Shown: one piece after another, positions 33,904 to 43,680 of the stretch
Position numbering within the stretch: the stretch's first letter is position 1
How the letters are laid out: every line of letters begins with the position of its first letter
Source: Platycnemis pennipes
Lineage: Eukaryota > Arthropoda > Insecta > Odonata > Platycnemididae
Length of the DNA: 64,000 bases
NCBI GenBank assembly: GCA_933228895.1
Contig: OW121851.1
Span: forward strand, 109,947,271 to 110,011,270
Direction: 5' to 3'
Notes under the pieces: model-generated
Seen by the model: only the letters and a program-made list of their open reading frames with translations
The model's database searches: none
Told to the model about the DNA's origin: nothing
Translations under genes and position numbers: made by a program

Positions 33904-36758
33904 CTTATATATACTGTAAAGAATTTTAACTAAAAAAGTACGAGTATAAGGTCGGTAGAAATACTGGTATGCTGTGTTTACAATACTGCCTTCTCTTTGT
34001 CTTGCTCTATACTTCATTTCTCTCCGCTCCGGTTCTTCTGACTTCACTCGCCAACTTCCTCATCCATCACACAATCTCATCCGACTCTTTTTGTAGAAGT
34101 AATGAAATATACTTGAATAAACCTTCGGCTCGTTCTATCGGTGAATTTGGCGCGCGAATTCTTTACCCCTCCACCTTAGGAAGCCCTTCTCTCCTTTTGA
34201 ACTTTAAGTACGCACGGTGATTTCAAACGCTTATAATGGACAAGCCGGGTGAGTGAACGTTTTTTGACCCTTGACACCCTTGAAAATTTCCCCCTGACAG
34301 CCATCGATTCCTATGCGATCCTCGACCTGGAAGCGATAAATAAAGAGCTGACAATCGCTCGCTAGTCGGGAGACAAACCGATATTCTCACCCTCCCTTCC
34401 CTATATCCTCCCCTTTTTGAGGGCCCTTGCCGTATGAACCCTTTAGGCTTTCGACGACTCCAGGTGCCAAAGGCGTGGAGGAGGGAGTTGACGCGTTTAA
34501 TATTTATCCCGTGCTTAAAATTTCATGCGACGCCCGCGGGTGTACCCTCTGGAGGTCGGGGAGGTCTGTTGCGTGTTAAATCTGCACCCGGGCTTCCCTC
34601 CACCTGCACCCGGGCCTCCTTCCTCCAGCACCCGACGCTAAAGAGTCCTTCTCCCACTTCCCTCCTTCGTTTCCTCTCCGCACCCCCCAAACACCGTCAC
34701 TTCCTTTGTTCTCTCCTCCGTTAATATTTAAATCGTACTCCCCTCTCTCTTTTGCCGCTCCTCTAAGCGCTCAGTGGCACTTATATGAAGTAGCAGGGGA
34801 GTGTCCTTCCCTCTTCCTCCTATTCATCCTGGTTTCATGATATGTTAATTAGTCTCTTCCACAGCGTCACCGCTTTCAATCCCAATTTTTTTATTAGACC
34901 GCCTACCCTTAAACAATGGGGATGAGAATCTCGCTGTGTCGTCTGAGCCAGATTTTTTTTATCCCCTATTCTTCCACATCATGTCTTTGGAGTAAATTTC
35001 TTGCTCTCATGACAATGAGGTGAGGTTATGTAGTATAGTGCAGAGGATATTGCTCTGCTTAGTCATTATTCTCGGCGTACTAAAATATATGTGGAGCTTA
35101 TTCTTTGTCCTGCTCGTTGTTAAAGACAATGCTGAGAAAGATATGAGTTTTACGTCTGAGTATTATTTTGCAACCATTCCTCGGGTGAATGGCATGCAAT
35201 GTATCATCACCAATCATGCATTGATGCATACAAGCAATGGCACTGATAAAAAGCTTGTTTCAGACTAATTTAGGTACATCCTATTAGCTGCAAAAAGACT
35301 ACACGCAACAAGTTAATTCAAGTAATTAAATTGATTTAGCGGGTGGTGCATTGATACCTCATTTATTGTGTTAGATATGTGGAAATATTATTAAAACCGG
35401 AGTTTTGAAATTACTGTGCATAGTATTGCTGTGGTACAAATTATATTCTGATGAAGCTATATCAACAAACATATATTTTCTATTATTTGACTCTCATTCA
35501 GCCTTATAGTCCCTTATTATAGTTTCTTATATCATGGTCCATTCATTGTTCACGGATGGAAAATTTTAATTTATTTGATCCATCATGTCCTCTTTAGTTT
35601 GTCATAAACTCAGCGTGTATAAGTATCCATGGTCATTTTCTCCCTTATTTGCTCGCATATTTGAATTTTATTTAATGTTCCTTCATCCTTGGAATCAGCG
35701 AAGGTATGAATTTTCCCTTAACTGCTTTTTTCTAAGTAGCAAAAAAGTCGTCCTCCTCTGTTTTCCGGTTCAATAGGTTTAGCTAAACCTTAACTAGAAC
35801 CGAGCTCGTTGACGCGTGATATTATTTATTTAGGAAACGGGATCCAGGTCGTTTACCTCTAACGTCTGCGGTTTCCCAATAAGGTCTGATACCGTATAAA
35901 AACCCAGATCGTGTGAAGCTGGATGAGTAAAATGATGCCACTGTTTTGTCTCTTTTTGCTTTTAAATGTAGGGCTAGAGCAATTAAATGGAAGATCTATC
36001 ATCTGGGCACAACGCTCACTTTAGTTAAAATGCATTAAAATTACGATGATGTTTTTATAGCTTGAAAACCTGCTGTTTGACTCGTGAAATAATTCCGTTT
36101 ATAAACCCCTTACTAGCATCAAGGTCCGATAAGACCTCAATTTGTATGTTACTTCCACTCAATCTCTTCGTTGGTCACTCTGTTTATCAGTATGTTTGCC
36201 TTAATTATGTAGTAACTGTCGTGCTTTTATCATTGATTTTTAGAAAATTGGAGCGCGCGATTTACATGGAGATACGCCATTGCTCGAAATGCAAATTTGA
36301 AAAGATGGGAAAAAATTGACCAAAGGTAGGAAGCACCACCTTCATAATTTTATGCTAAAAACAATAGCAGCAACAGAACGGACAAGAGTGGAAGTATTTC
36401 ATAAGTAGCATTAATAAAAATGAAGATTAAGTCCGTGCCAAGTGCTAAAAAATTCTGAGATGTGACGGGGAAAACAAACACCATGAAGATTTCGAAGGAG
36501 TCGATACAACCTAATCGGTTTAAGCTTCAGACGTTATTTCTTCAGGAATACAGTCCTTGATACAAAAGTAAATGCGAATGATATCAAAGGTAGGCTTTTG
36601 TTGTTCAATTATGGAGCTGATTCCATTCCAAGAAATAAAATAAGGTTTGATATGAAATAAAGTGGATGGAGGGAATGGGTCTGAAATGTAACAAAGTTTA
36701 AAAAAAGTTGTGGGTTAAGGAGAAGAGAAGAAGAGGGAAGGGAATAGCGCTCACTTAC
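33904..36758. other. gene-less stretch with one CpG-rich patch
   Basis: 34420-34720 is CpG- and C-rich, including CACCCGGGCTTCC and CACCCGGGCCTCC as a short internal duplication. Its 96-codon frame is low complexity. The rest is AT-rich. Nothing was recognised. Confidence 0.4.
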
Positions 36759-36851
36759 CAATCGAATGGCAAACCGTACCAGCCGTTCCCTGGGCCCGGG
36801 GACTCCTTCATCTGGACAGCTGTCGAGTTTACAAGCGAGTGTGATTTTCGG
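36759..36851 (-). CDS. candidate internal or first coding exon
   Basis: A GC-rich patch on the minus strand ends in a perfect splice donor (CGATTG/GTAAGTGAG). A usable acceptor, a pyrimidine-rich tract then GACCAG, would start it at 36851, giving 93 nt or 31 whole codons. In that phase it reads ...LACKLDSCPDEGVPGPRERL..., and CxxxSCPDEGVP is faintly like the start of a sushi/CUB-type extracellular module. Another open phase includes an ATG at 36811, reading MKESPGPGNGWYGLPFD up to the donor. I cannot choose the frame and have no second exon. It could also be untranslated or chance. Confidence 0.3.
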
Positions 36852-37488
36852 CTGGTCTCGCCGCAATAAAAAGTAAAACAAATATGCCCACTGGTGGCTC
36901 TGGCCAGAACGTAGCAGAAAAACCGCAGGTCGGTGATAGGGTTAGGGAGAAAGCGGTTAAATTTAAAAGATAAATAAATACTGACTTTGAAATTGTTGAA
37001 ACCCGGCTCTTTTGGATGAGATGAGATACTAGAGGGTATAAAATAGAAAAAAATATTTGCACCTAAAGAAGTTATTCGGAAGAAGAATTGAGTAGACAGC
37101 TCAAAGTGGTTAAAATGTACGGCAGTAGGCATCCCAAATGCTTTGAGATGCCAGCAGACCTCTTGGAAGGTAGGTACGGGCTTGCCACCCGCGTGATAAT
37201 GCTCATACGGATTAAGTTGTTTTTGCATGTGATAAAAATTGAAATTGTAAGATGATTAATGGACTGCATCTTGAGATTTCGAAAAATGAAGTGGAAATAT
37301 ACGCACAGAATTGACAAATACATAGTTAAAATGGGTTAAATTCGATAAAATGATAAAATTTACTCCAGCGGGAATCAAATGCTTCAATATAACCCTTTAA
37401 TAGCCGTAGAAAGATTAACTAACGCCACTGCGATGAAATTTGTTTGCACTATCATTGTTAATTATATTTTAGTACGCATAAAGTGTGG
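36852..37488. other. gene-less stretch next to the exon candidate
   Basis: A 157-codon minus frame (37228-36755) runs through this stretch into the exon candidate. Most of it is Phe/Ser-rich and AT-driven, without a domain, so I treat only its GC-rich end as possibly coding. Confidence 0.35.
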
Positions 37489-37583
37489 AAGAATTCCACA
37501 GAGAAAAAAATCATTTCCCATGATAAGGACTCGAACCCAGATCCGAGCCAGTTGCTTTAGCCAATTCAGCTGACGAGGCGTCA
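37489..37583 (-). repeat. tRNA-derived SINE family 2, copy 2
   Basis: Minus strand: GACGCCTCGTCAGCTGAATT (A-box region), GGTTCGAGTCC (near-perfect B box), then ATGATTTTTTTCTCTGTGGA as tail. It is one half of an inverted pair with copy 3 at 37681, whose tail is the same sequence on the other strand. Confidence 0.7.
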
Positions 37584-37680
37584 TCTTTCCCTATGGAATT
37601 TTAGATATTTAGGAAAAGAGGCTTAATCTTTCTCTGAGAAGTTTTATTCCTAAATACCTATTAGTTGACAGGGAAATATG

Positions 37681-37790
37681 GCGCCTCGGTAGCTTAATTG
37701 GTTAAATCATTTGGCCGGAAAATCCGGGTTTGCGTCGCGGTCAAGGCGTATGATTTTTTTTCTCTGTGCAATTCTGCTATTGTAAAACTT
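37681..37790 (+). repeat. tRNA-derived SINE family 2, copy 3
   Basis: It starts GCGCCTCGGTAGCTTAATTG and continues TTGGCCGGAAAATCCGGG. AAGGCGT pairs back with the first bases as in an acceptor stem. The B box is damaged (GGTTTGCGTCGC). The tail TGATTTTTTTTCTCTGTGCA leads to ATTCTGCTATTG, as in the copy at 18.1 kb. Copies 2 and 3 face away from each other across about 97 bp, so their tails form the outer ends of a 0.3 kb inverted repeat. Confidence 0.7.
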
Positions 37791-38039
37791 CAGCGTGTAA
37801 CGCCGTTAATGTTCTCGTGGCCAGCTCGCGGTCCTTCAATTTTTCTCATACCGTCTCCATAAGAGGCCAAATAAAACGTATTGTTTTGTACGGAGTAGGT
37901 GGGGCTTATCCTTCCCAAGTGTCCCCATCCTAGCTTCATTGTCACCCTTCGGCTAGCAAGCCCAATGCCTACTCCAGTGCATTCATGCCTTGTTGATTCA
38001 ATTCATACGCAGGTTACGCCAGGCTGATCACTAGCGATC

Positions 38040-38631
38040 GTGTGATTTCAGTACCCTGCGACTTTTACCCTGGCGACCTAGGTAGCCCCTTTTGCCACCC
38101 CATCTACGCCCCTACACACTATTTATCCTTTGTCAACCTCTCCCCGAATCGCCTCAAAAAGTCGAGGTGGCCATTCATAACACCCCGTTTTCGATTTTGT
38201 CGTTGGTCGATTGAACGCACGTCGCTTCTATTATTGCTGTTCGTGTTTGTTTTTTGGGTGTCAAATGCAACTGTGGAAAGTTGCGGTTGGGTTTTTTTTT
38301 CTCTCTCTGAGTGCGGGATCGGAATCAATTCGCTAGTGTCTGTGTGTGCGTGTGTGAGTTAATTTTCCTGACGAATGGTTTCCGAGCTGGTGCGTGAACT
38401 CAGTGAAGGGTTGTGTTTTGTATTCGCCCCGGAATGGCCTACAGTGCCGCGGAGAGCTCAATTCGGTTCAGCGCACGTCCATTGCGTACGATGGATTGTT
38501 ATCGTTAGAGAGAGAAAAATACTTCTTTTCCACCTGCGCAGGAATTGAGGGAAAAGGACGCGGGCCTAGCGATTATCCCCAATTTCGGTTTTCGGCGGGC
38601 ATCACACGGTGTCCCCGCGTTGGGCAAACAG
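38040..38631 (+). promoter_or_regulatory. CpG-rich block, candidate promoter and 5' exon
   Basis: CpG is dense between about 38150 and 38630, in AT-rich surroundings. Its right edge is GGGCAAACAG/GTATGG, a fair splice donor at 38632. Inside, an ATG at 38375 opens a 57-codon frame beginning MVSELVRELSEGLCF and closing at 38548, before the donor, so it would be an upstream ORF and not the main product. A pyrimidine tract with a TGTGTG run (38300-38358) precedes it. A non-coding first exon on the plus strand is a reasonable guess; no downstream exon was found. Confidence 0.3.
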
Positions 38632-38637
38632 GTATGG

Positions 38638-41023
38638 AAGTTGTTAATATAGACCTTTCATCCGTAAAATGCTCGTAAATAGCATTTTGAGATATATCGT
38701 GCAATTTTTACTGATGACGGAGGATCAGAGTTTTACTGATGGTGATTCACTTTTTGTTTTTTAAATATAATCTGTCAATTCTTTCTTACCTTAATTCTTC
38801 TAGGTCATTGTTTCTTAATTTTTGTTTAACCCCTGGTTTATTTGTTATATGGTGGAACTCTTTTAATTTAGTTTGCACTGGGAACCATGTGTAAAAGAAA
38901 TTCATTCGTTGCTATTTAAAAAGAGCAATTGTTTTGTAACGTTTGCCGTGTTGCATTTAAGTTCGAATCATAAATGTCTTCATTCAAATAAATTGCGTTA
39001 GTTTGAGTGTAATAATTTTATCAAATTCGTGAAAATATGGCGATCGGCATTAAGTTTATATACTCCAGGTTAGCACGAAGTTTACATTGGCATTCGTTAT
39101 AACATTATAAGTAAACTAGGGGGACTATGTCTGCATGCCCACTTGCAGTGGCCCTAATCCCTTGCCTCGCATGCTCTACCATTGATTTAACAGTGTTTGG
39201 GTTTTCTTTTAGCGGTTCATTGGCAAGTTTTCCCATTAATTACTTATTAACCTATGTCCCCCATACATTACACTTATGGTATGCCTGCCCTCAGTGCCTT
39301 TCCTAGCTTCCGGAGTTTTGATCGAAAAAGATACCCACTTTTTTAGTCCCTCTTGGAAACCTTTATTCGTGCCGAAGTATGATGGAAGAAAAAGGGTGGT
39401 CAAAGGAGCCGCAATGGAAACTGAAGAGGATGTGAAAAATAAGAAAATTTGGTGTCCAGACTTGGAAGAAAGACTTGGCTTTAGTCCAAAAGGGACGGTT
39501 GGCAGTTAAATCTTGTATTGTCAGGACCGAGTAGAGAAATTTTGCATTTTTTTGTATTTTAGATCTGCTGACAGGTTTGGCAGAAACTATGCACTGACGT
39601 ATTCTGAATTTTTTGTCGCAGAGTGCACTTCGGGTACAGCATCTTCCTAAGGAATGGTTCACTTCTGGCCCTTTAGGAAATTCGACAATGTAAGGTACCC
39701 ATGGTTCTCTGGGTTAACTTCTGACAAGACCAGAAATCTTTCCTTTCTTCTTTTTCTTCCGTAATCTTAAATTACGGAAGGCGTGCCTATTGCGTATTAT
39801 AGAGTAAGCTTAGTTTTGCAGTAGTATGAAAATCGCTCCACTCCTCCTATGGGGTATGCCTTTTACGTTTCCCGGTTTTTCAGCGAAATGTTCAACTCGT
39901 TGCCGTGGTAACCAACGTAATATTTGCCCGTGCCTCTTCCTTTTACTATTCAAACAGATTTTTGAGTTAATACCGATAGTCTCTTTGCCTATCAGGGTTT
40001 GTTGACACCGCTGATCATTTATAATTTCCGACTTCCCTATGTACGCAGCCTTCGAATTTTCCTCATTGGAACCATTTTCCTTATTTCCATCCTTAGCATT
40101 GCAGCCACCCGACACTAAATTATCAATACTACTATTCACTGCCGAAAAGAATCTCCGCAAACTTATTTCCCTTCTATAAAATGTTTTTTTTAAGTAAGTA
40201 CTAGGGCTTACCATATTTGTTCTAGTCTCATCACACCTTATCGGCCGAATATCGCTTTCAGTGCTAAAAATGCATTATTACTACGTTCCATCAGTTATAA
40301 GGCGGGAAATCCTTAAAGCAGCCTGAAAATCATATTATTTTATTCCTTATGAAATCATTGCATTTGGCTTCACATACTTACGCTTGACACTCGACGTGCG
40401 TGCAAAATATACTATCTTGGAGTTAAGACCTTAGTAGTTTATAGTTGCCCATCTGTAAATATTTCGTGTCTTCCAAAACATAATACATTGTAACCTTCAT
40501 CGCACCTCAATTTTCTTCCTTTTGACCAGTTGTGGACGGGATGGCTTGCATTCACTGGCAAAAACATAAAAATAGATATATATATATATATATATATCAG
40601 TTCTAACAATAAACCCTTTTTTATTTTTAAAGATATTTACGGGCTTATCTTTTTAACAATAATGCAAAGAATTTATGCATGGATTTCATCGCCTACATTT
40701 TTCAAAAAATTGAATACTATGCACCAATTCACTTGATTCTGTAAAATATCCTGACCATGCCCGTTTGTAACGTTTCTGGCCTTCCTTAGTCCTATCCCGC
40801 GAAGGCTTTGATCCTCCAGGTGAACGTCCAGCAGTTCTCCAGAATGTCTCCTTCCGTTGCACTCTCATTAACACACTTCTCACTGGTATTTACACCCACC
40901 TAAATCCGTGTGGAAGTCAGGTTAACATAACACTCTCTCAAAGGCCAATTCACACGCAAGAGTCCCCGATGACAAATACCCCCGTGTATTGTTGGAATCC
41001 GGCGATAGTGCGGTGTTAATTAA
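38638..41023. other. gene-less stretch with two unrecognised frames
   Basis: 39756-39781 is a perfect small hairpin (CTTCCGTAAT and its complement). (TA)n lies at 40574-40597. The 134-codon minus frame 40214-39810 is more complex than most here (Asn/Lys/Glu-rich middle, basic C-terminus with KICLNSKRKRHG). The 77-codon plus frame 39276-39509 is also charged. I recognise neither, and no splice signal frames them. Confidence 0.3.
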
Positions 41024-41025
41024 TA

Positions 41026-43288
41026 GGGTAGACCGGGGCACATTTACGCGGATTTTTTCTCTAAATTTTTAAAGTAATGTTATTGCTTTAAAATATAATT
41101 TTCAATATTTTTATGTGATAATATAGATATTAAAGTATAATTTGTCACATGTACCATTATCTTAACTTTTCATTTATATGTGTAACAAATTGTTATATGG
41201 TCCTAGGTCAGGTGCGTAAACATGCCCCGTATATGGGGCACGTTTACGCACATACCGGGCACATTTACGCATATAATAAAATAGTGTATTAAGGAACGAA
41301 GACATAGAACTGAATATTTTAAGCACATGTTTATTGCTACATCAAATCGAATCAATAAAGAAAAATCATCTTACATGCTTGATTCGTCCCATTCTTCCTC
41401 ATCCTCAGAATTACAATTATGACAAATAAAATATAAAGTGTCCCCAGAAGCACATTGATCGTGAGCCCACCTCTTACATTTTAAACACTGCACCCATTCT
41501 TGACCCTTGTTTTTTTTATGGTTTTAAGCAATAAATGCATAAGCAATTTTCATCCTTGTCCTCCGAACTTTCATCCTTCATTCTCCTTTTCATAAGGTTT
41601 TTCCCTTTGTCGACCTTTGCTATGGAAACGTTTTCAGTTGCGCCACAATCAATCAATTTCTTAAGAAGCCTTTTCTTTTTGCTCTCTTTTACTTTTTCTC
41701 TTTTAGCCTTTGGCTTTGATTGCTCTTTTCTAAAGGATTCTTAATTGGAGTATCTGTAAGTATTTCAGAATATCTCTTTTTCTTCCCTTTTTATTTTCAA
41801 TTCCGGGCCCTGCCTTTTGAAAAGGTCTCACGTCTTCAGGACTTGGGTAGGTCCCTTGAGTCCCAGAATTCAAGCAGCCATCAGCGGATCTTCTCACCTG
41901 GCTTATAGATGATTCAGCAACCCCATTGTAAGTGCCATTACTAGTCGATGGTGTAGGGTTATCACAATGGTTTTGCACCTCGTTTGTTTATTCTGGTGGT
42001 CTGTCAGTCACATAGGGTGGCATGAAAGCGGCATCAGAAAAAACAAATCTGTTTAATGGTGATATCCCTGACACTCTAAATCCAGCCATTATGTTTGCTG
42101 GGGTAGCTGCCAAATGAATAATCGATGCTAAAATCGAAGGAATGTCGAAGGAGAATCGAAACGGAGACACTTTTTCAGTTGCTTCTTGTTGGGCTACATC
42201 TTGGGCTTGCACCTGCTGTTGGTCTGGTTCTTCATGTACCACTGGTACGCCTTCATCCAACTCTGGTGCGTCATCTTGGGCTGGTGTCCATTCGGGAGTA
42301 GCTGCGTCGTCCACCGCATCGTTAATAGGCTACAAAACCACGATATTGTCGTAATACAGGCCAAACACAAAAGTAGTATGTGAATGTAAGTAATTGTGTC
42401 ACCTAAGTACAAAGAATTGGCTTGAATTTATATTATTATAGACTATAAGTATTTAAAAATAATAATTTAAAAATAAATAGAATGTTTTCTATTTAAAACT
42501 CACATTTCCTTGCTGATTTTTATTTTTCAATTCCTCTTCGGTTAGGTTTGCCCATTTCTTACAATAGTTTCCTAACGTTTCATCGTTCAATTCGAAGGAT
42601 TTTGCAGCTGCTCTGATCAAACTCTTTCCTCGTTTCACTTAAAGAACTGCATTTTTAACACTGTGAAATCAAGCTTACTTCTGTAGGTTTTTTATTTGTA
42701 ATTTCTCGCCATCTAAAAAATAAACAAAGAATTTATGACAATATTTAGGTTACAAATCAGTTGCACTGATACACGGTACTACCTAGATTTTATAAACGCG
42801 TACGAAATGACAAAATAACAATTTGGTTGAATACTATCATACTTACAATAGTCATACAGCGTGCCTGGGCACGTTTACGCAGTGCGTAAATGTGCCCCAA
42901 TAGAGCTGCGTAAACGTGCCCCATCGCCATCTTTGATATGTAATCGAAACTACAGCTGTAAATTTTATGGTTTTAGATCATACAAAGACATCTTCTAAAC
43001 AAGCTAAACGTTCTATATATAAGTGCATATTTGTCTATTCTTAATTCTAAAAGATAAGCTCACCAGGAGCTTCGATACAAACATAAGAAAATTTACTTAC
43101 CTTGCTCTTAAAAACAAAAATGCTCCTCACAGCGAGACAGTAACTCAACAGGCGGCGGGAATTTTGTGAGAGGCTCCGCTAGGCTGCAGCACAAGAATAG
43201 TTGACTGGTGGCGCTCTAGTTTTTCTAGTTACCGAGCAAAGGGCCCTGCGTAAATGTGCCCCGCGCGTAAACGTGCCCCGGTCTACCC
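41026..43288 (-). mobile_element. pogo-like (Tc1/mariner) DNA transposon, complete ends, dead
   Basis: The element has inverted ends of 25 bp with one mismatch, starting GGGTAGACCGGGGCAC, and is flanked by TA on both sides (41024-41025 and 43289-43290), the Tc1/mariner-type target duplication. A 15-base motif, GGGGCACRTTTACGC, is iterated nine times allowing one mismatch: at 41035, 41235, 41256 and 42866 on plus, and 41215, 42884, 42908, 43248 and 43265 on minus. These are probably transposase-binding sites. The coding remains (minus strand) keep the N- and C-terminal ends of a pogo-type transposase but no DDE catalytic core. It is an internally deleted, non-autonomous derivative of 2263 bp. 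Confidence 0.85.
41375..42712 (-). pseudogene. pogo-like transposase remnant, lacking the DDE core
   Basis: ATG at 42712 begins MARNYK and then a stop. After a shift come KRGKSLIRAAAKSFELNDET and CKKWANLTEEEL, the HTH_psq-type start of pogo-like transposases (RAAAKxFxxxxxTL). A GTGAGT near 42503 could be an intron donor. The frame 42314-41988 then gives FDIPSILAS, IMAGFRVSGISPLNRFVFSD and VTDRP, the usual C-terminal stretch. A further frame follows to 41730, then a basic KKRLLKK region. Last comes EWVQCLKCKRWAHDQC, with ICHNC, a PHD-like zinc finger ending near 41375. Stops, frameshifts and the missing catalytic domain make it non-functional. Confidence 0.8.
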
Positions 43289-43290
43289 TA

Positions 43291-43615
43291 TGCTCAAGGC
43301 ATTATTGGGGTGAGGCAATGCGACAATATCGGTCAGTTGTCGGTGTGGGTTATTGTTTTGTTACAATATTAGATTTTTTAAACGGATGCGGTAGATTCAA
43401 AGTGTCTTTCTGTTCGTGAACACTCCGAGAACATAATAAGCTATATCATTAGTGATTAGGTAAGTGTGCTGTAGGTGGCGTAGTTAGTAGGAAATGACTG
43501 TCGTCTAATAACCAATTCTAACACGTGAATACGTAACTAACAAGTTGGAATTATTCATATATATTTTGTTTCCTAGTGCTTGTCGTTAGACGATGTTTAC
43601 GCAGTGCATTATTCG
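43291..43615. other. short gene-less stretch
   Basis: GTAGGTGGCGTAG near 43472 is a weak CTCF-like half site, and a TTAG/GTAAGT donor-like string lies at 43456 without coding context. Nothing else was recognised. Confidence 0.3.
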
Positions 43616-43680
43616 TAATGATTTGCCTCCTGCCATACACTTTTGAGGTGGCTTGCAGGGTAATCTGTAGAAATAGATAA
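43616..43680 (+). repeat. dispersed stem-loop repeat, copy 7
   Basis: TTTGCCTCCTGCCATACACT followed by TTTGAGGTGGCTTGCAGGGT and an AATAGATAA tail. The closing arm is intact and the opening arm has CCTCCTGCC. Confidence 0.6.

Noticed and set aside
36755..37228. Whole 157-codon minus-strand frame as one exon
   Set aside because: Most of it is AT-driven Phe/Ser/Ile. Only the last 30 codons are GC-rich next to the donor, so only that part was kept as a candidate.
38394..38678. 94-codon plus-strand frame over the CpG-rich block as a protein gene
   Set aside because: It crosses the likely splice donor at 38632 and overlaps the better-placed 57-codon ATG frame. Neither has a known domain.
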